Of a DNA stretch of 64,000 bases, positions 19,923-32,429 are shown one piece after another; position 1 is the first letter of the stretch; each line of letters opens with the position of its first letter. The position numbers and the translations under genes were made by a program. Origin of the DNA: Chionoecetes opilio (Eukaryota > Arthropoda > Malacostraca > Decapoda > Majidae); NCBI GenBank assembly GCA_016584305.1, contig JACEEZ010003813.1:1-64000 (forward strand), given 5' to 3'. A model generated the notes under the pieces. That model searched no databases. It was not told the origin of the DNA and saw only the letters and a program-made list of their open reading frames with translations.

Positions 19923-21360
19923 TAAATGGGGAGTTTTTTTAATAAGCTCACACTCAGCATGTTTTTTTGCGCTCTCATATCCTCTGCCCTTTGAGCCTGA
20001 ATGATCTATCATTTTCCGTAAATTCCCTGTACTTTTTTGGGACATATCAAAATTACCCCTTTAATACAACAACTGAAACAGTTTTTTTTACATACAAAAT
20101 GTAGTTTATCATTTTATTTGTCTGCAGTGGTGCAATATTGGCCAAAGAATTGAAAATTTGAAAACTCAATCTTTAAAATCGTCTTTTCATGAAAACACGC
20201 AAGTTCAAGCAGAATGAGGCTTCAGGGAATATCTACTTGGTAGGTAAGCATTCACTGATACCTGTTTTATGTGTATATGTCTCTCTTACGACGAACATTT
20301 AACCAGAAATAATTTAAAGTGCTTGGCAATTCAATGACGGTCCTGTATGCAAGACAGTAGGGAAAAGTTTTTTTTACTAAATAGCTCCGCCTCCACCTCA
20401 ATCCCCTTCTCCCCTGAATCAATCAATCAAACCCTTAATTCCCCCTGAATACCCTATATTCCTCTGGTTTATCCTATTCAACAGGTTTTATCTGTTAGAG
20501 GAAGAAGACTAAATCAGTAAGTACGAAACAGGGAGTCTTAATTTAAAGACAATGAGTTCGGTAGAGTGAGAATTTACGTTTAGAGAAACATATGGGTTTG
20601 TTTTCTGGAGGACAAACAAGGCAATAACAGGAAAAAAATCGTAATTCGAAATCAGGATATGGGGGTAAATAAGAAAGTGTTTTCGGAGGCAGCATAACTT
20701 GAAGCTCAGAACACGAAAAAAGGAGACGAGTCTCCGGTATGTGGGAGCGGATGCTGCGAACATTCCAGTAGAGGACAGACAGTGTGAAGAGATCAGCGGG
20801 TGATGATAGTATAGTTAGGATGACAGACAGCCTCTGGGGTTGAGGGGTTAGGAGTATCAGGGATGTGAGCCATGAGGTATAAGGGAGCGGCGGTGCTGAG
20901 TGTGTGATGACAACAGGAAAGTGAGCTATAGCAGATCCTGCCGCGGGATGGTTTCTGTGGAGATGCTGAACGCCACACTGTGTTTTGGTTATATTTTCGT
21001 CGTAAGAGAGACATATACACATAAAACAGGTACTCAGTGAATGCTTACCTACAGGTAGATATTTCCTGAAGCCTCATTCTGCTTGAACTTGCGTGTTTTC
21101 ATGAAAAGACGATTTTTAAAGATTGAGTTTTCAAATATTCAATTCTTTAGCCAATATTTTCATCCACTGCAGACAAATAAAATGATAAACTACATTTTGT
21201 ATTAAGAACTGTTTCAGTTGTTGTATTGAAGGGTAATTCTGATATGTCCCGAAAAAGTACAGGGAATTTACGTTAAATGATAATCATTCAGGCTCAAAGG
21301 GCAGAGGATATGAGATGCGCGAGAGACATCTGGCGGCTTAGCTTTGAAAACTCCCCATTT
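19923..21360. repeat. Foldback element with ~370-bp arms
   Basis: 19923-20300 and 20998-21360 are inverted copies (shared AAATGGGGAGTTTT, CTCATATCCTCTGCCCTTTG, CAACAACTGAAACAGTT, CGTCTTTTCATGAAAACACG). The ~700-bp loop holds a retrotransposon endonuclease fragment. Confidence 0.88.
20543..20800 (-). pseudogene. Non-LTR endonuclease N-terminal fragment
   Basis: Minus strand reads LSVLYWNVRSIRSHIPETR, resembling the N-terminal strand of apurinic-like endonucleases of Jockey-type retrotransposons (WN.R.I), then PYPDFELRFFS with frame changes. Upstream and downstream domains are missing. It lies in the loop of the foldback element. Confidence 0.5.
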
Positions 21361-21394
21361 TATTTCTTGTGGGTTTTCAAAGTTGAATAATTGT

Positions 21395-22119
21395 GGCCCG
21401 TACCGAGAGTCATGACGGTAGGCGGTAGAACGACGAACGGCAGACCTTCGCTTACCATAAGACGGATAAAATACCCTGTAATGTTGGAACGAAGAGCAGG
21501 GACGCGGTTGGCGGTCAAGGTTGGAGACACGGGTATCCCCGTGTCTTCACTCAACCTTCGATGAATTTTTATTACATTCCTAATCTGGAGGGATTAAGAG
21601 ATAGGTTAAAAATTTTCTTGCCAATATGTATTTCAGTATAATTATAAGATTATCAAGTATTACATATGCGGCAATAAGTGATTTTAGTGACAATAATGAA
21701 GGAGGTTCACGATAGCGAGGTGGGTAGCGGCTTGAGCCACCGCCATCATCAAGGTCGCTGCCAAAACCTGCCAGGACGTTTCTCGTACCGCACATATTCA
21801 CATGAGCGGTAAGAGAAACTTCGTATACACGCCTCTACTGTTAATTAACTTCATTAAATATATATTTCACCAACTTCATAACCGATCGCAACGTTTCTGT
21901 TGATGTTTTTGATGAGTATAAGGGCAAATTCGCATTATACACTATTTTAGTCGTACTGCTGGCTACGCAGTTTGAAGCAGCACTGTTGCCACTTGATTGC
22001 CACAGGCGTGAGATCTCAACCAACCTCCACTGTCGACTCTCGGTAAAGAATTGAAGGTATGCCGCTCGTCGCTACCTAGCTGTTCGTCGCTCTACCGCCT
22101 TCAACTCTCGGTACGGGCC
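21395..22119. mobile_element. Unclassified TIR transposon with 5-bp target duplication
   Basis: Terminal inverted repeats GGCCCGTACCGAGAGT are flanked by ATTGT at 21390-21394 and 22120-22124. Subterminal CGGTAGGCGGTAGAACGACG is also inverted near 22085. 725 bp, no transposase. Five-base duplications suit few superfamilies (Transib among them), so the class is open. Confidence 0.75.
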
Positions 22120-22124
22120 ATTGT

Positions 22125-23041
22125 TACGCTCAGCCCTCACCCTCACGCCCGCGTAACCACTTACCTCCCTCCTGACGAAGGGCTCGGTAGAATTACCTGA
22201 GCGAGCAACGGTGTGCAACACGTAATCAAACACAAGGTGGATAGAGGACATTGATCACTCACTGTACAACTCTACATTTAATGACGGAGGTCACACAATA
22301 CACGGACTCAACTCCTGAAGGTGGAAAGGGTGAACAAAGTACACACATAGTTACACGGTCTATTAATGGTTCTCTTAACACATCAATACACGAAGCTTCA
22401 CTTGAGAGGCAACACAAAACACACGAAGGTACTGCTTAACGAACTCGAGGCCTCTTGAAGAAGATGGACCCTACAGGCGCGCGGCTGGTGTGCCCGCCGC
22501 TCTGCAGAAACCCTGCTTCTATCCCCGGCCCAGCCTGTTCTGCCCGCGGCCAAAGACGATACGTATACTAAAAAAAAGACTGGAAAGCTTCAAAATAAGG
22601 TGTAGTAAAGGCTTACTGGTTACTCTTTAGTTCTTTCGTCCACTAGATAAGGGCGTTAGCGTCAATTGAGCTATGACTATTCTAAAGACACGAAGTGTGA
22701 ATTGTACAATGCAGATATGTAGATTAAGGAACATGTTTTACTACATTGCCTGGAAATCAACATATACGGATGAAGTCGTTGATGTTACAACACCATGTAG
22801 CCTAAAGGAAACCCAAACAGTCATTTGGAATTTCTTAATTTACGTAAAACAAATAGGAACAACAAAATCAGTGGATCTTTTTCAGATATGTCAAAATAGA
22901 CACCAAGGAACTATATTGTGGGCAGAAATTAAATAAATTCCGTAATTAAACACTTTAGGTGGTGCCGTTGCAAAATCAGTAGTCAGTACCTCCTGTGCAA
23001 TCATCTCGCGTGGTTGTTTACAATTTTACATCTTTGAATCA
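22125..23041. other. No gene supported
   Basis: An 87-codon open frame at 22673-22936 has ordinary composition but I recognise no domain, splice context or start signal. A GC-rich stretch occurs at 22465-22555. Confidence 0.3.
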
Positions 23042-23049
23042 ACTCGGAC

Positions 23050-23998
23050 CAGGGGCGCCCACAGAGATACCTGTAGTGGACGCACATATTATATAGGGCC
23101 CACTGTTGATGGGTGTGGGTGGCGAGCGAAGCGAGCCTACTCAGCTGGGGGGTCCGGGGGGGGGGGGGGGGGGGGGCAATAGACTACCTTAGTGATCTTG
23201 ATCTGCCATCTGGTGACCGTCTGGGAACTACACGCAGAGCTAGAATGTAGGGTCTGGGGGTGTCGGGCTCGACTTATTTTCTATTATTCCCTATCAAACC
23301 AGCTACAATTAAGTGTTGTCATGGTCAACATAGGCTTATGGAAAATGGAAATATACGAGTTTTACATTATTCATGGCGTTATAATGAGGATTGTTGGCAA
23401 AATAGAAGCATTCGATCACAAGTGTCCTACAACATTCTACTAAATACTGTAAAGGAATGCTTCAAGGCGGGTGCATGGGTTAATATTACCTTCTCTTTGC
23501 ATACATGGAGGTAATATTAACCCATGTACCCGCCTTGAAGCATTCCTTTACAGTATTTAGTAGAATGTTGTAGGACACCTGTGATCGAATGCTTCTATTT
23601 TGCCAACAATCCTCATTATAACGCCATGAATAATGTAAAACTCGTATATTTCCATTTTGCATAAGCCTATGTTGACCATGACAACACTTAATTGTAGCTG
23701 GTTTGGTAGGGAATAATAAAAAATAAGTCGAGCCCGACACCCCAGACCCTACATTCTAGCTCCGCGTGTAGTTCCCAGACGGCCACCAGATGACAGATCG
23801 AGCTCACTAAGGTAGTCTATTACAGCCCCCCCTGATTTTTTTTGCAGTTTTGATCAATTTTAGGTGCATTTTGGGGCCTCATAGGGCCTTATAAGGGCCT
23901 CATAGGGGCCACTAGGAGGACCCTTACAGGGGCCCACATGCCTGGAGGCTTACAGCGGACGCACGTGCGTCCAGTGCGTCCGCCTGTGGGCGCCCCTG
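23050..23998. mobile_element. hAT-type MITE with giant internal hairpin
   Basis: Terminal repeats CAGGGGCGCCCACAG/complement are flanked by a perfect 8-bp duplication ACTCGGAC (23042-23049 and 23999-24006), the signature of hAT elements. Inside, 23180-23490 and 23510-23825 are almost identical inverted arms separated by 19 bases. A poly-G tract (about 23157-23176) lies between the left end and the left arm. No transposase. Confidence 0.92.
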
Positions 23999-24006
23999 AC
24001 TCGGAC

Positions 24007-24992
24007 GTCCAGTCGTCCACTCTTTGAGCTACCGTGGTGGTGACAAGACGTGTATGCTCCTGCTCCTCCACCGAAATATTACCGCTACTACCGCTTCCCT
24101 GACCACGATACTACACTACGTTGTACTGTGTGCATACATATATGACACCAATTTCACTTAATATATCTAAAATTTTCCCTGAAATAATACAAAATAAAAG
24201 GCTAGCAATATCTGGAACCACTGAGGTAGTTTTTCGTCCACTGAATAGATGGCGCTCTAAACACAAGAATCGGGTGCTATCTGGCATCTTTCTGGCTACA
24301 CTTATTTGTTATGTTGGATAGGAATATTTCCCGTCTTTCTTTAGTATACAGTCTTTGCCGCGGACATCACCGCCCGCTCCAGTCTCCCATTGTCTGCCCC
24401 GCCAGCTAACCAGCAAATCACGCAGCTGCATGGTCATGCGCGCCCCAATCAGAATCATCCCCACAAATGACGTCACCCTCCTTTGCGTGTAGCTACAGCA
24501 GCCACCCTCATTCATACAAAATTACAGATACTGCTTCACGCCACACAACCACCACAACGAACACACAGACATACACACGTGCCTCATTCCCTTCCACCCG
24601 CTACATGCATATATCGCCAAGCGGTAACATTATCCGCCTTCCTTAAAGATGGGCGACCCGCTGTTTCCTTAAATCCTATATCCTGTATTCTAAATCTTAA
24701 GAGTACATAAAAGAAAAACACAAAAAAAATATGGAAACCATAGTTGAAACATACAAAATTGAACTAGACTAACAAAAATCCTCAAATGAATGGCAGCTCG
24801 CCCATCATTAAACACACACACACAAATCCAACATTACCACCCAAAACCAATTACAGCTACTATTAAGTCCAATCATCGCCTTCACCCGCCGCCAACACAG
24901 CGCTGGAGGTCGCACCAAGCCGCCCTTCACTCTCGCCCGCGAGACCCACAAACAGGTGACGCCCCTGCACCTCTTCAGGCGTTACCAGCTAC
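24007..24992. other. No gene supported
   Basis: Mixed sequence with a GC-richer block at 24355-24480 containing TGACGTCA-like motifs. Nothing assignable. Confidence 0.3.
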
Positions 24993-25200
24993 AGGGGACC
25001 CTCCTCATCCCTGGCTCGCCTCAAAGGTGACCACGGCTAAGAGTCGCTCTCCATTGGCCCCGTGGTTCTCCAAGGGCGCCACACAAACCCACCCCAGGGG
25101 ACCCTCCTCTTCCCTGGGGTCGCCTCAGAGGTACCCGCGGCCAAGAGTCACTCTCCATTGGCCCACGGATCTCCCCTCTGCTCCAGCTGCTTCATCTCCG
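24993..25200. repeat. 103-bp tandem duplication, GC-rich
   Basis: AGGGGACCCTCCTC...CTCTCCATTGGCCC occurs at 24993 and again at 25096. It supports a long open frame (24790-25431) of low-complexity, Pro/Arg-rich composition that I do not treat as a gene. Confidence 0.75.
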
Positions 25201-25273
25201 CGGCAACAAGGGCGCCACGACTTCCCGACCGACCATGCCCTCCTGACGAAGCGGCCGCCCAGCAAACACAAAG

Positions 25274-25392
25274 ACGGAGGGCCTCCGGAGGCCCTCCGTA
25301 TGTCTTACCGGCGGCCCGACGGAAGTGTACGGCGTAGGGCCGCTGGGAATTTGTCCAGAGGCTCACCGGCGGGCCGCTCCCAGCGGCCCGCC
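25274..25392. repeat. GC-rich palindromes
   Basis: GGAGGGCCTCCGGAGGCCCT at about 25277 is a perfect palindrome core, and GGCGGGCCGCTCCCAGCGGC at about 25368 pairs with itself. Possible terminal structure of an unrecognised element. Confidence 0.6.
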
Positions 25393-25434
25393 GTAGGGCA
25401 TATGACCATTTGCCGCTGTTATATTAACTGATTG

Positions 25435-25600
25435 AGGAATATTTATGGTTATACTTTCTAAGTATATTGCAGATATAGTAATATTTTAAGGGGTGTTGCA
25501 CAACCCATTAGCCGATTAATAGACTAATGGGCTGTTCAACACTTATGAAAACATTACTATATCTGCAATATACTTAGAAAGTATAACCATAAATATTCCT
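25435..25600. repeat. 166-bp palindromic MITE
   Basis: Arms of about 65 bp (AGGAATATTTATGGTTATAC and complement) enclose a TTAGCCGATTAATAGACTAA centre. AT-rich, non-coding. Confidence 0.85.
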
Positions 25601-25689
25601 ATGTCGTTATCCAGTAATACAGAAAAGATCATAATTGCTACGGACATTGTTTATTTCATAATAACAAAAACATTTTCGTTGTTGGGTTT

Positions 25690-26450
25690 TTCATGCTGGT
25701 GTACGTGGAACACTGTACAGCAATGTAGAAGGATATTGATTGTGACGAACCACATAACAACATCCACCCCTCGTGTGTTTTCCATGTAACTGATTTCACT
25801 CACTGAGTGACACTGAACATAACGCTGCCGAAGAATTCCTAGAAAAACGTGTCGTACTGCAATCATTTATATTATTCAAGTCTATTTCGATATAATGGAG
25901 CGAAAACATGTTATAACTAAGTTCTCATTATGTTATCGACTGTTTAAAGGGGGACAATTTAGGCCTTAAATTGTGGGTTTTTAACCCTTTGTAATGCTAT
26001 CGTATGTTTGGCAGTTTAGTGCATTGATAGATGGGAAATAATTTCAAATAATATTCTATTCTAAATCATGATATTATCCATGTTAATTCTCCATCATCTA
26101 CATATTCCTTATTAGGTGTACCGTTTGAGTACAATGTACAATTAATGTACAGAATTTCAAGGAATTGAATATTTATATGTGTAAACATTTTAAAACAACA
26201 GTTATATGTTTTATCTTGCTGTAGAAAATTACATCATAGGGAAAAAGCAGGGGGGGGGGAAACTTGAGGGCAATCCCCGGAGGCGCGCTGGTACTTTTTT
26301 GTAAGGGGGAAAATTTTCCCATTTCATATTTATATATTAACAAAAGTAATAAAACATAGTATCTCCAATATCGGTACCATCACTTTTTATTTCAAAATGT
26401 GTTGATAAAATGTTGGAAGTTTTTTGAAAAAAGGGGAAAATATGACCTTT
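25690..26450. repeat. Large repeat unit, left inverted arm
   Basis: Complementary to 27420-28090 (shared TGTAGAAGGATATT, AACATCCACCC, ATTCTATTCTAAATCATGATA). A third partial copy lies at 29990-30350. Base quality falls off from about 26240. Confidence 0.75.
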
Positions 26451-26934
26451 ATTACCCGTAATCTTTCCCCAAATAATTAAATAGTATTTTCAATACGGTA
26501 CCATCACTATTTTTAAATCATATGTGTTGATAAAAATTTTTGGAAGTTTTTAAAAAGGGGGAAAATATGACCTTTTTTCTGTTACCCCCGTATTTTTGGC
26601 CGGGGTTTAATAAAAGGGGTTATTTTTATATAAAATTTTATTATGTAGCTACACTTTGGGCTAACTGAAAACCCTTTTTTTTCCAATTAAACTTTCAAAG
26701 GGAAACGTACTCCTTTATTTCTTTTAAACTTTTGGTGTTCCTAAATTAAGCGGGAAAATTTTTTGAAATAAATTTATAATAAATAAATTTTTATATTTAC
26801 CCATAAAAACTTCTAAAACCCAATTTTTAATAGTTTGAACAGGCCTAAAAGGAGGGTCCCAAATTTTGGGAGATCTATGTTTTTTATTACTGTTTTTAAA
26901 TATATAAAAATATAAAAAAATAAAATTTTTTAAC

Positions 26935-28090
26935 CCAGCTAACCATCCCGGGCGGGCCGACGTGGCCCCGTAAGCGGGGGGAACGGCGGCCCCCCGGGGG
27001 AAAAATTTTAAAAACCTCCGTCGGGCCCTCCGAAGGCCCGTTTGGTGTTTTTCCCAGACGGGAAAATTTTACTATGTTGGGAAAATTAATGTACAAAATT
27101 TCAAAAATTGAATTTTTCCCTTGTGTAAAACATTTTAACAACATTTTATATGATTATCTTGCTGAGAAATTACATAGTATAGTGACAAGCAGCGGAAAAC
27201 TTACGTCAATCCCCGGGGGCACGCTGGTACGTTTTGAAAGTGGGAAATATTCTTTTTCATATTATATATTTTAAACTCATTAATTTTCATAGAAATTTTA
27301 ATTGGGTTTTACCATAAACTATTATTGGGCCTATTCCCAAAGCTTTTAAAAAAATTTTTTAAAAATTTTTTTTTATAAATTTTTATAGAAATTTCAAAAA
27401 ATTTTTTCAGTTTATTTTCAAAATATTTCCAGCTTAATCAGGAACACACAGAGATACATAGAAATAAAGATGAGATACGTACTGGGAAAGGATTTTTAAC
27501 AGGGAAAAAAGGGTTATCAGTTATCTATGTGGGCAGCTAGTTCATATAAAAATAATTTTGTTACCCTGAGCAAAAATTAAACGGGATAACACAAGGTCAT
27601 TTTTTTCCCCTTTTTTTCAATAATTTCCCAAACCTATTACAACACATACCCAATACTCAAAACGTTACACCTAAAAAGGGAAATAGTGATAATGGAAAAT
27701 TTAAAACATGGAAAATATATGATTTAGAATAAAATATTTTTAAAATCATTACCACCCTATCAATGCAAAAAAGGGCTGCCAGACGTACGATAGTCATTAA
27801 AAAGGGTTTAAAAACCCCAAAAAAGGGGCCCTAAATTTTCCCCCCCTTAACCCCCCGGGGATAACTAATGAAAAACTTATTTAAAACATTTTTTCCCCGC
27901 CCCCTTTCCCATTATATGGAAATAGACTGAATAAAAAAATAATTGAGAAACCGACATTTTTTTTTTTGGGAAATTCCCCTGGGCAGCTTTGTGTCCAGTG
28001 AGTGAAATCATTCAAATCAGTTATTTGGGGAAAACGCAAAAAGGGCGGGTGGATGTTTATGTTGTTCGCCGCAATAAATATCCTTCTACA
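26935..28090. repeat. Large repeat unit, right inverted arm plus direct-repeat part
   Basis: 26935-27270 (starting AACCATCCCGGGCGGGCCGA) is repeated directly at 29330-29660. 27420-28090 is the inverted partner of 25690-26450. Confidence 0.75.
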
Positions 28091-29325
28091 AAAATAGTTC
28101 CGAGAATTACTAGTTCCGAGAAAGGTACATATTTTCCTGAGAGAGGTACATATTCCTGAGAGGGGTACTATTTCCCGGGAAAGGGGTACTATTTTTCCTG
28201 AAGAGGTAAAATTATTTCCTAGAAAAGGTACATATTTTTCCTGGAGGGGTTACTATTTCCCTGAGAAAGGTAAAAATAGTTCCTGAAAAAGGTACTTTTT
28301 TTTCCTGAGAGAGGGTACATATTTTTCCCGAAAGGTACAAAAAAGTTTCCGGGAGAGAGGTACATAGTTCCTGGGGGGGAACTATTTCCTGAGAGAGGTA
28401 CTATTTTTCCTGAAGAGGTAGTAGTAGTTCCTGAGAGAGGTAAAATTTTTTCCCTAAAGGAGGTACAATTTCCCTTTGAAGAGGTATGTCCTATTTTCCG
28501 AGAGGGGTAAAATGTTCCTGAGAGAGGTACGTAGTTTCTGAAAAGGGGAAACTTATTTCCCTGAAGGGGTACATATTTCCTAAAGAGGTACATTTTCCCT
28601 AGAGAGGTAAAAAGTTCCTGAGAGGGGGACGTATTTCCCCTGAGAGAGGTACGTACATAGTTCCTGAGAGGGGGTTAAAAATATTTCCTAAAGGAGGAAA
28701 CGAAATAGTTCCTGAGAGGGTACAAAAGTTCCTGAGAGAGGTACATATTTTCCTGAGAGAGGTAAAAATATTTCCTGAGAGAGGTACTTTTTTTTCCCTG
28801 GAGAGGTAATATGTTCCTGAGAGAGGTACGTATTTCCCTGAGAGAGGAAACAAGCTCCTGAAAAAGGTCCCTAGTTCCTGAGAGGGTACGTATTTCCTGG
28901 AAAGGAAAACGTAGTTCCTGAGAGGGGTACATAATTCCTGTTTAGAGGAAACGTATTCCTGAGAAAAGGTTTACATATTTCCCTTTAGAGAGGTACGTAG
29001 TTCCTGAGGAGGTCCCGAAAGTTCCTGAAAAGGGGTCTTAGTTCCTAAAGAGAAGGTACGTAGTTCCTGAAGAGGTACTTAATTCCTGAGAGAGGTACGT
29101 ATTTCCTGAGAGAGGTACATATTTTCCTGAGAGGGGTACTTTTCCTGGAAGGTACTTAGTTCCTGCGAGAGGTACGTAGTTCCGGAGAGGTACATATTTT
29201 CCTGAGAGAGGTACTTTTTTCCTGAAAAGGGGTTACGTGTTCCTGAGAGAGGAAACGAAATTCCTGAGAGAGGTACAAAATTTCCCCTGAGAGGGGGTCT
29301 AGTTCCTGAAGAGGTACAAAACCCA
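28091..29325. repeat. 20-bp minisatellite, about 60 copies
   Basis: The unit TTCCTGAGAGAGGTACGTAG and its variants tile 1.2 kb. Minus-strand open frames in it read as YVPLSGT-like repeats purely because of the unit. Its flanks are two copies of the same large repeat. Confidence 0.95.
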
Positions 29326-29329
29326 GCAA

Positions 29330-30355
29330 CCATCCCCGGCGGGCTGACGTAGGCCGTAGAGCGGCGAACGGCGGCCGCCGGCGGAAATTTTTTTAACCTC
29401 CGCCCAACCCCCTCCGAAGGCCCGGGTTTGGTATTTTTTTCAGACGGGATAATTTATTATGTTAAAAATTTAAATGTACAGAATTTCAAAAATTTTAAAT
29501 TTTTTCTATGTGAAACCCCTTTTTGAAAAAACCAGTGATATAAATTATTTTTGCTGTATATTACATCAGTAGTGACAAGCACGGCAACATGACGTAAATC
29601 CCCCAAAGGGCCCCGGTACAAATTTGTAAGTGGGAAAATTCTTTTCCCAATATTATAATATTAACCAAAAATATACATGATCTCAATATGGGTACCATCC
29701 CCCTATTATTAGGCCTGCCCAAGCTTTAAAAAATTTTTTTTAAAAGCTTTTATAATATTTTTATGGGAAATTATCATATATCATTTTTTATTTTCAAATA
29801 TTTTCCGTTTAAATCGGGAAACCCACCCAGAGAAAACATAGAAAAAAAGATGAGAAAACGTACTACATAGGAAGAGTTTAAAATGGAAAAAGGTTTTTTC
29901 ATTTATTCTATCTAGGGTTTTAAACTAACAATTCTTTAAAAAAATTACATTTGTTTAAAAACCCACCAAAGTTTTAGGGAAAACCCCAAGGGTCATTTTT
30001 TTCCCTTATTTCAATAATTTTCCAACAAATTATCAACACATATCAAAAACTCAAGGGTACACCAAAATAAGGAATATGTAGATGATTGGAGTTAAAAATG
30101 GATAATATCATGATTTAGAATAGAATTTTAAAATTGAAAAAATTTCCCAGCTATTAAGGCACTAAACTGCCAGACTACAAAATACCCATTAAAAAGATTT
30201 AAAAAAACCCAAAAAGGGGCCAAAATTTCCCCCCTTAAAACCAGTCAATACCATAAGGAAATTTGTGTTCTTAGGGTTAAACTTAGTAAACCATTTTTTT
30301 TGGGCCCCTTTTTCTTATATCAAAAAAATAACTAAAATAAATAAAAAATTTTGCA
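29330..30355. repeat. Second direct copy of the large repeat unit
   Basis: Same order as 26935-28090, more degraded, with many homopolymer differences. Confidence 0.7.
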
Positions 30356-31236
30356 GTAGGGGACATTTTTTTTGGGAAATTCCCCCCAAACCCCGCCCGT
30401 GTCAGAGACGTTTTTTCCGATTTGGGGGGTTTCCCCCAAAATTTTGGGGGGGTTTTTTCCCCCCCATTTGGGAGGAGAATTTTTGTTTTGGGGGGAGGGG
30501 GAAAAAATTTTTGGGGGGGTTGTTTTTTGATTGAATTTAAAGGCAAAAACTGCCATTTATGCTAGGGGTTTTGGGGGAGGTCGGGCCAGGGCAATCTTCG
30601 GTATTTTTTGAAATTTTCTCTTGTGTGACCTGGGTAAGGTGAGAATTTAAAGGTTGTGGAGGGGAAAGCAGGTGGACATGGGAGGGGGGGGGAGTAGGGC
30701 CGGGGGGGGAGTGGGGAGAGGAGGGGCGGTGGGGGATGAGAGACTGTGGGCGGCTCACTGGCCTAGGCTGTGGGGGCAAGGAGGGGGGGTCGAGGGGGGG
30801 GGTCAGTGGGGGAGGGAGACCCTGGGCAGACATTCCAGAGGGGGGGTTAAAGGGCAAAGGTTTTTTAGCTTAACAACTTCCTCTTTTTTTGTACAACCCC
30901 GGGAAATCGCGGGGATTTTTGGTTTCGAGATTTGGAAATGGCCTACGGTGTCCCCTATGGGCTTTTTGGGGGGCGATTAGCGGGGGGCGAGTACAATTAC
31001 GTCCCCAGCCTCGCCCCGCGAATCACATAGTAAATTTTTCAAAAAGTTTTAGCCAATCACAAGGCTTCCACCTCCCCCAGCTGGTTTATAAAAAAATTTA
31101 TCATCCACCCCAAAATTTCTTTCCCCCCCTTCTTCCTCCTCCTCCTCCCCACCCCCCTACCAGGGTTTTTCCCAAAATTCACTGGGGCGGGGGCCAATAG
31201 ATTAAATCTTGGGCCCTTTGGAGGCGGCGGGGAGCA
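30356..31236. other. Homopolymer-rich, G-rich sequence
   Basis: 30640-30850 is strongly G-rich and could form quadruplexes, but runs of identical bases here look like base-calling artefact. A CCAAT motif (31050) and TTTATAAAA (31085) occur without a supported gene. Confidence 0.4.
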
Positions 31237-31302
31237 GCTATATATATATATAATATATATATTTTATATATAATATATATATATATATATATTATATATA
31301 GG
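31237..31302. repeat. AT microsatellite
   Basis: TATATA run of about 65 bp. Confidence 0.95.
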
Positions 31303-32429
31303 AAAAGGACCTAAAGGGAAAAAATGTTTTTAAATAAACTACTATTTCAAACAATAACATACCGTTGCATATGGGGTTGCATCCAAAAATTGGGGTTTTC
31401 ATATCCCTCTATTGGGAGGAGGGACAGTTGGGTAGACACCCCCTCACTTCTTCTTCAACCCAGCAATTTTTTCCTTTTTTTTTAGTTTTTTTTATTTTTG
31501 AGGGCTGAAATCCCAGTTTCCCCACAGATATGGGGGTTTTTAAATTGCAAAAAGTAATTTTTTGGGCCCTTTTGGATATTTTGTGGGGTGTTCCCCTTTT
31601 TCCCTTTGAATCAGAAGCTTTCTAATGTCATTCCAGATATTCAGTTTTTTGTGGGCGGTCAAATTTCCCGGGTTTTTGATTGTTCCTCTTCTTCAAGGAT
31701 GCTAAAATTGTGGCTTGCCCCAAGGGATCGTGAATGAAGGATTTCTTAGCCAGTCATAACTTTCAACAGATATATTTGGGAAATATTTTTCCATGTTCCT
31801 TCCTAGGCTTTTTAAAGGGGCTGGCTTTAAAGAGTGGAAAAATGTCTAGCTTCAACAGTCTTTTTTAAACAGTCTCCCTTTCCCTTTACTCACCTTTTCA
31901 AATTTCCCGAGCCTTTTTTTTTTCCCACCAAAGGGTTTCATTTTGGGGCAGAAGGGTGTTAAACCCTTTTTCAATTTTTTTCTCCTTGCAAAACTTGCAT
32001 TAACCTTGGGTTTAGGGTGTTCAAATATGTTTTGGGCCCAAATAGCATAAAATTTGCACCCAAATTTTATCAGCAATTAATTTTCCCGAAAATTTAGTTT
32101 TCCCCCCTCAAGGGGAAAAAAAAGGGCATTTCCCCCTCTCATTCATGCACCCGGGATAAAACTTTTTCCTCCTTTTATCCCCCGACTTTTTGTGGGGGAG
32201 GAAAAAGACCTTCGTGGGGGAGATCCCATTTTTTTCACAAAAACATGGAAAATGGGCTTGACTGCTTTGGTCTGCCCTTTTTAAAAAAGTTTTAACCATT
32301 TTTTTCACAACTTTTATCAGGAACAAAAAATTTAAATTTTTGTCCGAGGGGTTTTTTCAAAAAAGCTTCACGGTGCAAGAAACAAAGGGTAGTAATCAAA
32401 ACTGAGTTCTCCTTCTTGATAAGGGCACA
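31303..32429. other. Poor-quality sequence, no gene supported
   Basis: Homopolymer doublets and triplets dominate; short minus-strand frames are lysine-rich and unconvincing. Confidence 0.4.

Noticed and set aside
24790..25431. 213-codon open frame
   Set aside because: Pro/Arg/Ser-rich translation of GC-rich tandem repeats; no domain, and a shadow frame on the other strand is equally open.
28219..29333. Minus-strand frames with repeating YVPLSGT-like peptides
   Set aside because: Produced by the 20-bp minisatellite; no start context or unique sequence.
30265..30546. Phe/Gly-rich frames on both strands
   Set aside because: Arise from homopolymer runs in poor-quality sequence.
31852..32326. 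Lys-rich minus-strand frames as a transposase
   Set aside because: No conserved motif could be aligned by eye; only 32430-32790 retains a faint resemblance.
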